A stretch of DNA of 64,000 nt from Halocynthiibacter namhaensis (GTDB lineage Bacteria; Pseudomonadota; Alphaproteobacteria; Rhodobacterales; Rhodobacteraceae): positions 1 to 64,000 of the forward strand of contig NZ_JWIF01000074.1 in the NCBI RefSeq assembly GCF_000812685.1, in the 5' to 3' direction. The translations under genes and the position numbers were made by a program. Shown here one piece after another: positions 25,855 through 33,444 of this stretch. The notes beneath the pieces are model-generated. The model had not been told where the DNA came from, did no database searches, and worked only from the letters and a program-made list of their open reading frames with translations. How positions within the stretch are numbered: the first letter of the stretch is position 1; every line of letters begins with the position of its first letter.

Positions 25855-26070
25855 ACTATAAACCCGGACAAAGGGAGGAGAAGTCCAGGCTTTAGATCTG
25901 CGCAGCAAAGGGAGGAGAAGCCTTGCAGATCTTTTAGCTCAGGGTCAGGGAGGAGCGACCCATCACATATCGTGTGCACCAATTGGTGCGGTGTAATTGC
26001 GACAACTTCGGGGAGGAATTCGAAGAGCCGCTAAGCCAGATCACAAAGGGAGGAGAAGTGATCTGGCCTA
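25815..26070 (-). ncRNA. CcsR/cuckoo-type sRNA array: six hairpins with CUCCUCCC loops
   Basis: Immediately after the DUF1127 stop, the minus strand forms six stem-loops in order: 26066-26036 (9-bp stem, loop TTCTCCTCCCTTT), 26025-26006 (CTTCG stem, loop AATTCCTCCC), 25961-25942 (GGGTC stem, loop GCTCCTCCCT), 25932-25894 (8-bp stem AGATCTGC), 25889-25863 (7-bp stem with one GU pair, loop TTCTCCTCCCTTT) and 25854-25819 (13-bp stem, loop CTCCTCC, then a T-run). Stem sequences differ while loops are conserved, which shows selection on the loop. In Rhodobacter sphaeroides the CcsR sRNAs carry CCUCCUCCC loops and are processed from the 3' region of the DUF1127 gene ccaF1 under stress sigma factors; this is the same arrangement. 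Confidence 0.88.
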
Positions 26071-26074
26071 ATTC

Positions 26075-26287
26075 TTAGACGCCGTAAACGGATTCACGTG
26101 CGATGGCTGCGATACCGGAACGTGAAAGACCAAGGTCGTTCAGCTCACGGTTGGACAGCTTTGACAGCTCGTTGAATGTTTTGTTGTACAGGCGGCGGTT
26201 CGCAAGGCCTTCAGTGATGCGGGCGAAGAAGCCTTGAACACCTGAGGTCGCAGTTGCGGAGAATACTGTTGTGTTAGCGTATGCCAT
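26075..26287 (-). CDS. ccaF1: DUF1127 small basic protein, CcaF1 homologue
   Basis: 70 residues. The C-terminal half is the DUF1127 motif (NKTFNELSKLSNRELNDLGL followed by SRSGIAAIARESVYGV). In Rhodobacter sphaeroides CcaF1 is a small RNA-binding protein encoded upstream of, and co-transcribed with, the CcsR sRNAs. Here six such hairpins follow the stop codon after 8 bases, so one transcript is likely to yield both. AAGGA lies nine bases before the ATG. The match to a heat-shock type promoter upstream fits stress induction. The name is given by synteny and family, since DUF1127 proteins are numerous. Confidence 0.85.
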   Translation of the reverse strand: MAYANTTVFSATATSGVQGFFARITEGLANRRLYNKTFNELSKLSNRELNDLGLSRSGIAAIARESVYGV

Positions 26288-26351
26288 TTTATTTATTCCT
26301 TATCATCTTGCCGATGCGCCGTATTGCGCTGGCTCCGTTGTGTTGAGGTCA

Positions 26352-26380
26352 AAATAGGAATTTTCCGCGATTGCACAACT
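26352..26380 (-). promoter_or_regulatory. Candidate RpoH-type promoter of ccaF1-CcsR
   Basis: On the minus strand GTTGTGC is followed after 14 bases by CCTATTT, close to the RpoH pattern (CTTG-rich -35 and CCTATNT -10). It lies about 65 bases before the start codon. The -10 match is good, the -35 match poor. Confidence 0.4.
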
Positions 26381-26555
26381 GGCCAAATGATCAATGCCGC
26401 TATGCAGCAATTGCATGGCTCATTACGTAAAGGTAAAGGTGATGTAACAAAACAGCCTGGGCGCGGTATCAAACGGTGGTAAATCTCTGTTTTCCAGGGC
26501 AAAAGGTTATCAATCTGTGGCAAAGACGACATATCCCTGAGGAGGGCCTCATCCG

Positions 26556-27626
26556 ATGAGCGACCAAAAAATGATTCTTGCAGAGCTTGCGCGCGTTCAG
26601 TTGCCCGATGGCGGTAACTTGGTGAGTCGCGATCTTATTCGCGCGCTTTCTGTAAATGACGGTCAGGTTCGCTTTGTGATCGAAGCCGATAGCGCCGAAA
26701 TGGCCGCAAAGATGGAACCTATCCGCAAGGCCGCAGAAGATCTGATTGCGGGTCTTCCTAACGTGTCTTCGGCATCAGTTGTGCTGACGGCCCATGGGCC
26801 AGCCGCGCCAGCAAAAGCCCCGCCCGATCTGAAGGTGGGTCGTCATCCGACAAAACAGGATGGCCCCATTGGTGTGCCTGGCGTGGATCACATTATTGTC
26901 GTGGCATCTGGCAAAGGTGGTGTGGGGAAATCCACGGTTTCTTCTAACCTTGCTGTGGCTCTTGCCAAGCAAGGCCGCAAAGTTGGCTTACTGGATGCAG
27001 ATATTTACGGCCCATCGCAGCCGCGCATGATGGGTGTGAACAAACGCCCTGCCAGCCCAGATGGCAAAACCATTATCCCGCTGCACGCCCATGGTGTGAC
27101 TGTGATGTCGATTGGCCTGATGGTAGAAGAAGACAAAGCCATCGTTTGGCGTGGCCCGATGTTGATGGGGGCTTTGCAACAGATGTTGGGGCAGGTGGAA
27201 TGGGGCAAGCTTGATGTTTTGATCCTTGATCTGCCACCTGGCACGGGGGATGTGCAGCTGACGCTTTGTCAGAAAACCAAAATGGATGGCGCGATTGTTG
27301 TGTCGACCCCGCAAGATGTTGCGCTGATTGATGCGCGTCGTGCACTGGATATGTTCAACACGCTTGATACGCCTGTGTTGGGGCTGATTGAAAATATGTC
27401 AGCCTTCCATTGTCCGAACTGTGGCCATGAAAGCCATATCTTTGGTCATGGTGGCGTAAAGGATGAGGCTGCGAAGATTGGTGTGCCCTTCTTGGGCGCT
27501 TTGCCGATTGACCTTGAGACCCGTCTTGCTGGGGATGCTGGTACGCCGATTGCCGCAGGCGAGGGGCCGGTGGCGGATGCATATGCGGCGCTTGCGCAAA
27601 AGCTGGTTGATGCAGGCAAAGCCTAA
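26556..27626 (+). CDS. mrp: Mrp/ApbC iron-sulfur cluster carrier ATPase
   Basis: 356 residues. An N-terminal MIP18/DUF59 domain (about residues 5-85) precedes a P-loop ATPase with the deviant Walker A GKGGVGKSTVSSNLAVAL, LLDADIYGPSQPRMMG, and the cluster-ligand CPNCG (C-x2-C). It transfers Fe-S clusters to apo-proteins in the cytoplasm. The ribosome site AGGAGGG (26540-26546) lies inside a small stem TGAGG/CCTCA, which could damp translation. It precedes the long dcw leader and is separated from it by a terminator-like hairpin. Confidence 0.93.
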   Translation: MSDQKMILAELARVQLPDGGNLVSRDLIRALSVNDGQVRFVIEADSAEMAAKMEPIRKAAEDLIAGLPNVSSASVVLTAHGPAAPAKAPPDLKVGRHPTKQDGPIGVPGVDHIIVVASGKGGVGKSTVSSNLAVALAKQGRKVGLLDADIYGPSQPRMMGVNKRPASPDGKTIIPLHAHGVTVMSIGLMVEEDKAIVWRGPMLMGALQQMLGQVEWGKLDVLILDLPPGTGDVQLTLCQKTKMDGAIVVSTPQDVALIDARRALDMFNTLDTPVLGLIENMSAFHCPNCGHESHIFGHGGVKDEAAKIGVPFLGALPIDLETRLAGDAGTPIAAGEGPVADAYAALAQKLVDAGKA

Positions 27627-27650
27627 GTCGCTGTGCGGATGAAATGATTG

Positions 27651-27953
27651 CATGGGAATTCATGGGTGAATCTGTGGGTTCCCATTTTTTTGGCCTGGGA
27701 TTTCACGGTTTCGCAATGGGAAGACCTATTCGAATTGGGCTGGAAGCCTAAAAATAACCATCAAAAAAAGTTATTTGAAATTTTTTTGGGAAAGCGTGGT
27801 GCGCTGCGCAGTCACTACATATAGTGGGTGAGGTGTCATTGCTTCGCCACAATCTGTATCAATTAAGCCAATTTTGACCAAATTTGGGTGGCTGAAATTT
27901 TCGGTTGTACAATTTTGCCCGTAAAAAACTATTGATTTCCATGAATTCCCATG
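27651..27953. repeat. Inverted repeat pair CATGGGAATTCATGG flanking the dcw upstream region
   Basis: CATGGGAATTCATGG at 27651-27665 recurs as its exact reverse complement at 27939-27953, with 273 bases between. The interval is AT-rich and non-coding and holds further TGGGA words (27695, 27717, 27788). Reported MraZ operators are arrays of TGGG words upstream of mraZ, so these may be MraZ or other repressor sites, but spacing here is 10 rather than 9 bases. Confidence 0.6.
27652..27691 (+). terminator. Probable terminator of mrp
   Basis: ATGGGAA pairs with TTCCCAT, enclosing a smaller TTCA/TGAA stem, and is followed by six Ts. The same sequence contains repeated TGGG motifs, so it may also be a protein binding site. 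Confidence 0.65.
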
Positions 27954-27959
27954 GCATCC

Positions 27960-28175
27960 CTATTTGCAGATGGACGGGAATTAAGGGGCATCAAGACCCC
28001 ATGAACCAAGTCAGGTTTCATACAGGCGCCCGCTTCATCGAAAAACGACAGATCCGGCGCGTGAGCGAGCAGACATCCCTTTGATGGCACGCGTAGCTGG
28101 GCTTCCCCACAAAGTGGGACATGGGCGGCAGGTTGAGCAGTGGCAGCAGCTCAACCTGCCGTTTCCCTTTCGGGG
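27960..28175 (+). ncRNA. Possible UpsM-like sRNA in the mraZ 5' leader
   Basis: In Rhodobacter sphaeroides the abundant sRNA UpsM is made from the 5' leader upstream of mraZ. Here about 600 non-coding bases precede mraZ and contain a 13-bp perfect hairpin (28126-28161) followed by TTTCCCTTTC, 70 bases before the start codon, plus a small CCCAC-AAA-GTGGG hairpin at 28106-28118. The 5' end is a guess from the known size; a TACAAT hexamer at 27908-27913 is the best -10-like word, but lacks a good -35. Confidence 0.4.
28126..28170 (+). terminator. Hairpin in the mraZ leader, possible partial terminator
   Basis: CGGCAGGTTGAGC pairs with GCTCAACCTGCCG (13 bp, no mismatch) around a 10-base loop, followed by TTTCCCTTTC. 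Its position between the leader and mraZ would let part of the transcripts end before the dcw genes. Confidence 0.7.
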
Positions 28176-28229
28176 GTAACTTTTTCGACCCATTTGGGTC
28201 ACGGGACATTTAATACGGGAGCCGCATCA

Positions 28230-28730
28230 GTGGTCCGCAGGTTCAGAGGCGAAAGCCACCATAAGGTGGATGCAAAGGGCAGGGTGTCTATCCCGGCCTC
28301 TTTTCGCCGTGTGCTTGAAGCAGGTGATCCGAACTGGTGTGAAGGCCTGAACCCCGAGCTTGTGATCGTTTACGGCGACGAAAAACGTCCACAGCTTGAA
28401 TGTTTCACCATGGAGGCAATTGACGATGTGGAAAGCCGCATCGAGAAAATGCCCCGTGGCAGCAAGCGCCGTAAAGCGCTGCAACGTCTTTATAACACAC
28501 AATCTGCGCATACTTCGGTGGATGAAACCGGGCGTTTGGTTCTGTCTGCGAAACTGCGCGACAAGTTGGACCTGGATGGAATGGCGTTTTTTGCCGGTAA
28601 CGGTGATACGTTCGAAATCTGGAAGCCAGAAACATATGACGCAGAAATGAATGCCGATCTTGAGGCAGATGATGATTTTGATCCGGATGCTGATCCGTCG
28701 ATCTATTTGGATGGTGAAGAGGGGCTTTAA
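28230..28730 (+). CDS. mraZ: MraZ, transcriptional regulator of the dcw cluster
   Basis: 166 residues. The start chosen is GTG at 28230, eight bases after GGGAG; it gives the usual N-terminus VVRRFRGESHHKVDAKGRVS. MraZ has two tandem AbrB-like domains, each with a D-x-K/x-G-R signature: KVDAKGRVSIPASFR and SVDETGRLVLSAKLR. It forms rings that bind TGGG-type repeats and repress dcw transcription. The C-terminus is unusually acidic (DLEADDDFDPDADPSIYLD). It starts the dcw operon, with rsmH three bases downstream. Longer in-frame starts run into the leader hairpin and are unlikely. Confidence 0.93.
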   Translation: MVRRFRGESHHKVDAKGRVSIPASFRRVLEAGDPNWCEGLNPELVIVYGDEKRPQLECFTMEAIDDVESRIEKMPRGSKRRKALQRLYNTQSAHTSVDETGRLVLSAKLRDKLDLDGMAFFAGNGDTFEIWKPETYDAEMNADLEADDDFDPDADPSIYLDGEEGL

Positions 28731-28733
28731 GCG

Positions 28734-29732
28734 ATGACTGACGCAGGGCCTGAGAAAAAACCACATATCCCCGTATTGCTGCGCCCGATTTTAAAGGCGA
28801 TTGCTCCGGTGTCCGGCCTTTGGCTGGACGGCACTTTTGGCGCTGGCGGCTATACGCGCGGCTTGCTTGATGCTGGTGCGGATTGCGTGATCGGCGTGGA
28901 TCGCGACCCATTGGCGCTAGAGATGGCAGCACCATGGGCCGGTGAATACGGTGATCGTTTACGCCTGAAAGCGGGCAATTTCGCGGATATGGATGTTCTT
29001 GCTGGTGAATTGCTGGACGGCGTTGTGCTTGATCTGGGCGTGTCCTCTATGCAGCTTGATCTGGCAGAACGTGGCTTTTCTTTCATGAAAGACGGCCCGC
29101 TTGATATGCGGATGAGTCAAGATGGTGTCTCTGCGGCGGATGTCGTGAATTCGGCGTCTGAAGCGGTGTTGGCAGATATTCTGTTTCAATATGGTGAAGA
29201 ACGTCAGTCGCGCAGAATTGCCAAGGCGATCATTGCTGCGCGTGCGGATGCGCCGTTTAAGACGACTTTGCAACTGGCGGATTTGATCGAGAAAACCCTG
29301 CCGCGTAAAAAGCCGGGGCAAAGTCACCCTGCAACCCGCAGTTTTCAAGCGTTGCGCATTGCGATCAACGATGAATTTGGTGCATTGATTGCCGGGCTTG
29401 AGGCAGCTGAACGTGCGCTGAAACCTGGTGGGCAACTGGCTGTTGTGACCTTTCATTCTTTGGAAGACCGCGTTGTAAAACGCTTTCTTGCGGCGCGCTG
29501 TTCAAGCGGGGGCGGCGGAAGCCGTCATGCGCCTGCAACGGCAGGTCGTTCCCCTGAGTTTACCCAAAAAATGCGCCGTGCCATTGGACCGGATGATCAG
29601 GAATTGGAAGAAAACCCGCGTTCACGTTCCGCGCGTTTGCGCGTGGCAGAACGCACGGATGCAACACCGTCTCCCTTTGATCGCAAAGGCATGGGCCTGC
29701 CGAAACTAACCCTGGACGGAGGTGTGATCTGA
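28734..29732 (+). CDS. rsmH: 16S rRNA (cytosine1402-N4)-methyltransferase RsmH
   Basis: 332 residues, also called MraW. It methylates N4 of C1402 in the 16S rRNA decoding region with SAM. Motifs visible: [31 protein letters not shown] (SAM binding), [41 protein letters not shown]-type segment ([16 protein letters not shown]) and [14 protein letters not shown]. It follows mraZ by three bases and overlaps ftsL by one (TGATG), so it is translationally coupled within the dcw operon. Confidence 0.96.
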   Translation: MTDAGPEKKPHIPVLLRPILKAIAPVSGLWLDGTFGAGGYTRGLLDAGADCVIGVDRDPLALEMAAPWAGEYGDRLRLKAGNFADMDVLAGELLDGVVLDLGVSSMQLDLAERGFSFMKDGPLDMRMSQDGVSAADVVNSASEAVLADILFQYGEERQSRRIAKAIIAARADAPFKTTLQLADLIEKTLPRKKPGQSHPATRSFQALRIAINDEFGALIAGLEAAERALKPGGQLAVVTFHSLEDRVVKRFLAARCSSGGGGSRHAPATAGRSPEFTQKMRRAIGPDDQELEENPRSRSARLRVAERTDATPSPFDRKGMGLPKLTLDGGVI

Positions 29733-30103
29733 TGCGCAGTTTTATGTTCCTTGTGACGGGTCTGGTGGTGATGGGTTTGGCCTTTTGGGCTTACCGTGAA
29801 AATTATCGCACCCAAGAAGTGACGCGCGAAATCCGTTCGCTGCATCTGGAAATCGCTGAAGCACGGGGCGCTTTGTCCATTCTGAATGCTGAATGGGCCT
29901 ATTTAAACCGACCTGACCGTTTGCGCGAACTTGCTGAATTGAATTTTGACAGCTTGGGATTATTGCCGCTGACGGGCGCACATTATGTACGCGTCGATCA
30001 AGTGGCGTGGCCGGCACCCGTGACCTTGCTGGACCAAGTAGAGGCCCCTGTGGAAACCATGGGCGTCTTGCTGGATGCATCTGCGGGCGGAGACAGCCAA
30101 TGA
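29732..30103 (+). CDS. ftsL: Cell division protein FtsL
   Basis: 123 residues: a single membrane helix close to the N-terminus (MFLVTGLVVMGLAFWAY) and a periplasmic coiled-coil-like segment (VTREIRSLHLEIAEARGALS), then LNRPDRLRELAELNFDSLGL, typical of alphaproteobacterial FtsL. It forms the FtsQLB complex that activates FtsWI. It is placed by synteny between rsmH and ftsI, with a 1-base overlap upstream and an ATGA overlap downstream. Confidence 0.9.
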   Translation: MRSFMFLVTGLVVMGLAFWAYRENYRTQEVTREIRSLHLEIAEARGALSILNAEWAYLNRPDRLRELAELNFDSLGLLPLTGAHYVRVDQVAWPAPVTLLDQVEAPVETMGVLLDASAGGDSQ

Positions 30104-31881
30104 TCCGGACACCTCTGCGCCCCCTCGCGCGTATCCTTTCAGCACGCGACAAAGGGGAAAACCCAGACCGGATCGAACGCGATAACATTCGTGCGCGCCA
30201 TGATGAAATTCAAGGTCGGGCTCGGCACCGCGCCGAAGGCCGTTTGTTGGTGTTATCCGTATTTTTCTTAGCAGCGTTTTCTGCTGTTGGTTTGCGCATG
30301 GGGTCGATTTCCGTATCGGTCCCGGAAGAGCCACGTTCAGGCGGGGCTGGCGACAGCATCCTGACCCAACGTGCTGATATTACCGATCGAAATGGGAATA
30401 TCCTTGCGACCAATATCGCGACCTATTCTTTGTACGCCCATCCGCAACAAATGATTGATCCTGTGGCTGCTGCCGCACGTTTGGCCGAGATTTTTCCTGA
30501 TCTAGACGGAGAACAGCTGAACCGCCAGTTCACAGGTGATCGTAAGTTTGTTTGGGTCCGTCAGAAACTGAGCCCCGAGCAACGACAAACTGTGCATGAA
30601 ATTGGTGAACCTGGTTTGTTGTTCGGCCCACGCGAGATGCGACTTTATCCCAACGGCGCCCTTGCGGCACATGTGTTGGGGGGGGCGTCTTTTGGGCGCG
30701 AAGGTGTGCATTCAGCAGAAGTTATCGGCGTTGCAGGCGTTGAAAATGTCTTTGACGAAATGCTGCGTGATCCGGCGAATAATGGTGCGCCGCTAAGATT
30801 GTCACTTGATATGACGGTGCAGGCCGTTGCGGAAGAAGTTCTGGGCGGTGGCATGCAATTGATGAATGCCAAAGGTGCTGCGGGTGTGTTGATGGATGTG
30901 CATACCGGCGAAATTATCTCGCTGGTGTCCTTGCCAGATTTCGACCCCAATGAACGCCCTCGCGTTCTGACCGAAGGGGATCAGTCTGACAGCCCATTGT
31001 TTAACCGTGCGGTGCAGGGTGTGTATGAGCTGGGGTCAACCTATAAATTGTTTGCCCTGGCGCAGGCGATGGACGCGGGTTTGATCAGCGAAAACACGAT
31101 GATCGATACGCAAGGCCCGTTGAAATGGGGCCGTTTTAACATTCGTGACTTTCACAATTATGGACCGACGTTGTCGACGACGGATGTGTTGGTAAAGTCA
31201 TCTAACATTGGTACGGCGCGCATTGCGCAGATGATTGGTGCAGACCGTCAACGCGAGTTTTTGACATCACTTGGGCTGACAGTGCCATCCCCAGTCGAGA
31301 TCCTCGAAGCTTCAGGCAGCCAACCGTTGTTGCCATCAAATTGGTCAGAACTGTCTACAATGACGATCTCATACGGGCATGGTATCAGCGCAAGCCCAAT
31401 GCATTTGGCGGCCGCTTATGCGTCTGTTGTAAATGGTGGCACGCGGGTTGTGCCGACGTTGTTGCTTCAAGATGGGGTGCAAAATGGTCCGCGAGTTGTG
31501 TCCGAAGAGGTGTCGCGCATCTCCCGTGATATGCTGCGCCAAGTGGTGACACGCGGCACGGCAAGTTTTGGTGACGTTGAAGGTTATGAAGTGGGCGGCA
31601 AGACGGGTTCCGCAGATAAACCACGTCCGCAGGGCGGCTATTATGATGACAAGGTTATTTCGACCTTCGCATCAATTTTCCCCGCGTCGAACCCAAAATA
31701 TGTGTTGATCGTGACATTGGACGAGCCATCTATCGAAGGTTTGGGCGAAATGCGCCGTACAGCGGGCTGGACCGCAGTTCCTGTTGCTGCAGAATTGACA
31801 CGCCGCGTCGCGCCGCTGCTTGGGTTGCGTCCACAAGTTGAAACCTTGCCCCTTACTGCGGTAACACTCACCAGTAATTAA
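30100..31881 (+). CDS. ftsI: FtsI, septal peptidoglycan transpeptidase (PBP3)
   Basis: 593 residues from the ATG that overlaps the ftsL stop (ATGA). One membrane anchor (RLLVLSVFFLAAFSAVGL) follows a basic cytoplasmic tail. The PBP dimerisation domain contains RADITDRNGNILATNIATYS. The transpeptidase domain has the catalytic S313 in GSTYKLF, KSSNIG as the SxN motif and K501-T-G-S. It crosslinks septal peptidoglycan as the partner of FtsW. Normal length; all three catalytic motifs intact. Confidence 0.96.
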   Translation: MIRTPLRPLARILSARDKGENPDRIERDNIRARHDEIQGRARHRAEGRLLVLSVFFLAAFSAVGLRMGSISVSVPEEPRSGGAGDSILTQRADITDRNGNILATNIATYSLYAHPQQMIDPVAAAARLAEIFPDLDGEQLNRQFTGDRKFVWVRQKLSPEQRQTVHEIGEPGLLFGPREMRLYPNGALAAHVLGGASFGREGVHSAEVIGVAGVENVFDEMLRDPANNGAPLRLSLDMTVQAVAEEVLGGGMQLMNAKGAAGVLMDVHTGEIISLVSLPDFDPNERPRVLTEGDQSDSPLFNRAVQGVYELGSTYKLFALAQAMDAGLISENTMIDTQGPLKWGRFNIRDFHNYGPTLSTTDVLVKSSNIGTARIAQMIGADRQREFLTSLGLTVPSPVEILEASGSQPLLPSNWSELSTMTISYGHGISASPMHLAAAYASVVNGGTRVVPTLLLQDGVQNGPRVVSEEVSRISRDMLRQVVTRGTASFGDVEGYEVGGKTGSADKPRPQGGYYDDKVISTFASIFPASNPKYVLIVTLDEPSIEGLGEMRRTAGWTAVPVAAELTRRVAPLLGLRPQVETLPLTAVTLTSN

Positions 31882-31914
31882 CGGTAATAGAATCAACGGC
31901 CAGGGGGTAAGGCG

Positions 31915-33444
31915 ATGGGACACACAACGGGATCACAAGGCCTTGTGCCAGCGCCGCGCCCGCTTTCAGATTTGGGTCTGCACGCCCGGGGGGACTGGGA
32001 TGTACAAATCTCAGGGCTTTCTGTTGATTCTCGCGACGTAAAGCCAGGGCATTTGTTTGCCGCTTTGCCTGGTGTGAAAGTGCATGGCGCGGAATTTATT
32101 CAATATGCATTGCGCATGGGCGCGGCGGCGGTTTTGACGGATCCCGAAGGGGCGGAAATTGCTGCGAGTGATCTGGCGTCTTACCCTGAGGTCGCGGTTG
32201 TCGTCGTGGAAGAACCCCGCGCTGCATTGTCGTATTCGGCGGCGCTTTGGTTTGGGGCACAGCCTGATGTTATGGTGGCGGCGACGGGTACGAATGGAAA
32301 AACATCCGTTGCCACATTCACCCGCCAAATTTGGGAAGAGCTTGACTTGGCAGCTGTGAACTTTGGCACCACTGGGGTTGAGGGGGCGTTTAGTGCGCCA
32401 TTGAACCACACAACGCCAGAACCCATCACATTGCACCGTTTGCTGGCAAAGCTGAAAAGCGAAGGCATCACCCATGCCGCTATGGAAGCGTCATCGCATG
32501 GATTGGCGCAAAGCCGGCTCGATGGGGTGCGCTTGATGGCGGCGGCTTTCACGAATTTTAGCCAGGATCATTTGGACTATCACACCGACTTTGACGATTA
32601 CTTCAACGCCAAAGCGGGCTTGTTTGACCGTGTTCTTTCCGATGACGGCACAGCGGTGATCAATATTGATGACTCGCGGGGCAGTGATATGTTGGGCATT
32701 GCGCACAGCCGTGGGCATCAAGTCCTGACCATTGGGCGTCGCGCGGATGCGGATCTTCGGATCATGGGGCAGCGATACGATGCCACCGGTCAGGATCTAT
32801 TGTTCGAATTCATGGACAACAGTCACCACACCCGCTTGAAACTTATCGGGGGATTCCAAGCCGAGAATATCTTGGCAGCCGCTGGTTTGGTGATCGGCAC
32901 CGGTGTTCCGCCAGAAGAGGTGTTTGAAACATTACCACGTCTGGGAACCGTGCGCGGGCGGATGGAATTGGCCGCAACGCGGGACAATGGCGCGCCTGTA
33001 TTTGTGGATTATTCCCATACCCCGGATGCGATTGCTTCGGCGTTGAAGGCGCTGCGACCTCATGTGATGGGACGTATTGTGGCGATCGTTGGGGCTGGTG
33101 GGGACCGTGACACAACCAAACGTCCTTTGATGGGGCAGGCTGCCTGCGAGAATGCAGATGTTGTTTTTGTGACCGATGACAATCCGCGGTCCGAAGATCC
33201 GGCGGTGATCCGTTCTGCCGTGATGCTGGGCTGTGCGAAAGTGACAGGTATCACTGCTTTGGAAGTTGGCGATCGTGCAGAGGCAATCCTGCGCGGTGTG
33301 GATGCGCTGGGGCCAGGGGATGCTTTGCTTATTTGTGGCAAAGGACATGAAACGGGTCAGGTCGTTGGGGATCAAGTGCTTCCATTTGACGATTGCGAAC
33401 AGGCAAGTGTGGCGGTTGCCGCATTGGAAGGGCGACTGACATGA
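31915..33444 (+). CDS. murE: UDP-MurNAc-tripeptide synthetase MurE
   Basis: 509 residues. It adds meso-diaminopimelate to UDP-MurNAc-L-Ala-D-Glu in the cytoplasm. Motifs: ATP-binding ATGTNGKTSVATF, HTTPEPITLHRLL, FTNFSQDHLDYH, VDYSHTPDAI, and DNPRSEDP, the sequence that marks enzymes using diaminopimelate rather than lysine. It begins 33 bases after ftsI, with a GGGGGTAAGGCG ribosome site, and overlaps murF by ATGA. Confidence 0.96.
   Translation: MGHTTGSQGLVPAPRPLSDLGLHARGDWDVQISGLSVDSRDVKPGHLFAALPGVKVHGAEFIQYALRMGAAAVLTDPEGAEIAASDLASYPEVAVVVVEEPRAALSYSAALWFGAQPDVMVAATGTNGKTSVATFTRQIWEELDLAAVNFGTTGVEGAFSAPLNHTTPEPITLHRLLAKLKSEGITHAAMEASSHGLAQSRLDGVRLMAAAFTNFSQDHLDYHTDFDDYFNAKAGLFDRVLSDDGTAVINIDDSRGSDMLGIAHSRGHQVLTIGRRADADLRIMGQRYDATGQDLLFEFMDNSHHTRLKLIGGFQAENILAAAGLVIGTGVPPEEVFETLPRLGTVRGRMELAATRDNGAPVFVDYSHTPDAIASALKALRPHVMGRIVAIVGAGGDRDTTKRPLMGQAACENADVVFVTDDNPRSEDPAVIRSAVMLGCAKVTGITALEVGDRAEAILRGVDALGPGDALLICGKGHETGQVVGDQVLPFDDCEQASVAVAALEGRLT

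Noticed and set aside
25821-26060. A row of GGGAGGAG ribosome-site-like words on the plus strand
   Set aside because: None precedes a start codon with an open frame; they are the complements of conserved hairpin loops transcribed from the minus strand.
25815-26070. Reading the repeated GGGAGGAG units as a CRISPR array
   Set aside because: The shared core is only about 8-13 bases, spacing is irregular, flanks are self-complementary and no cas genes are near.
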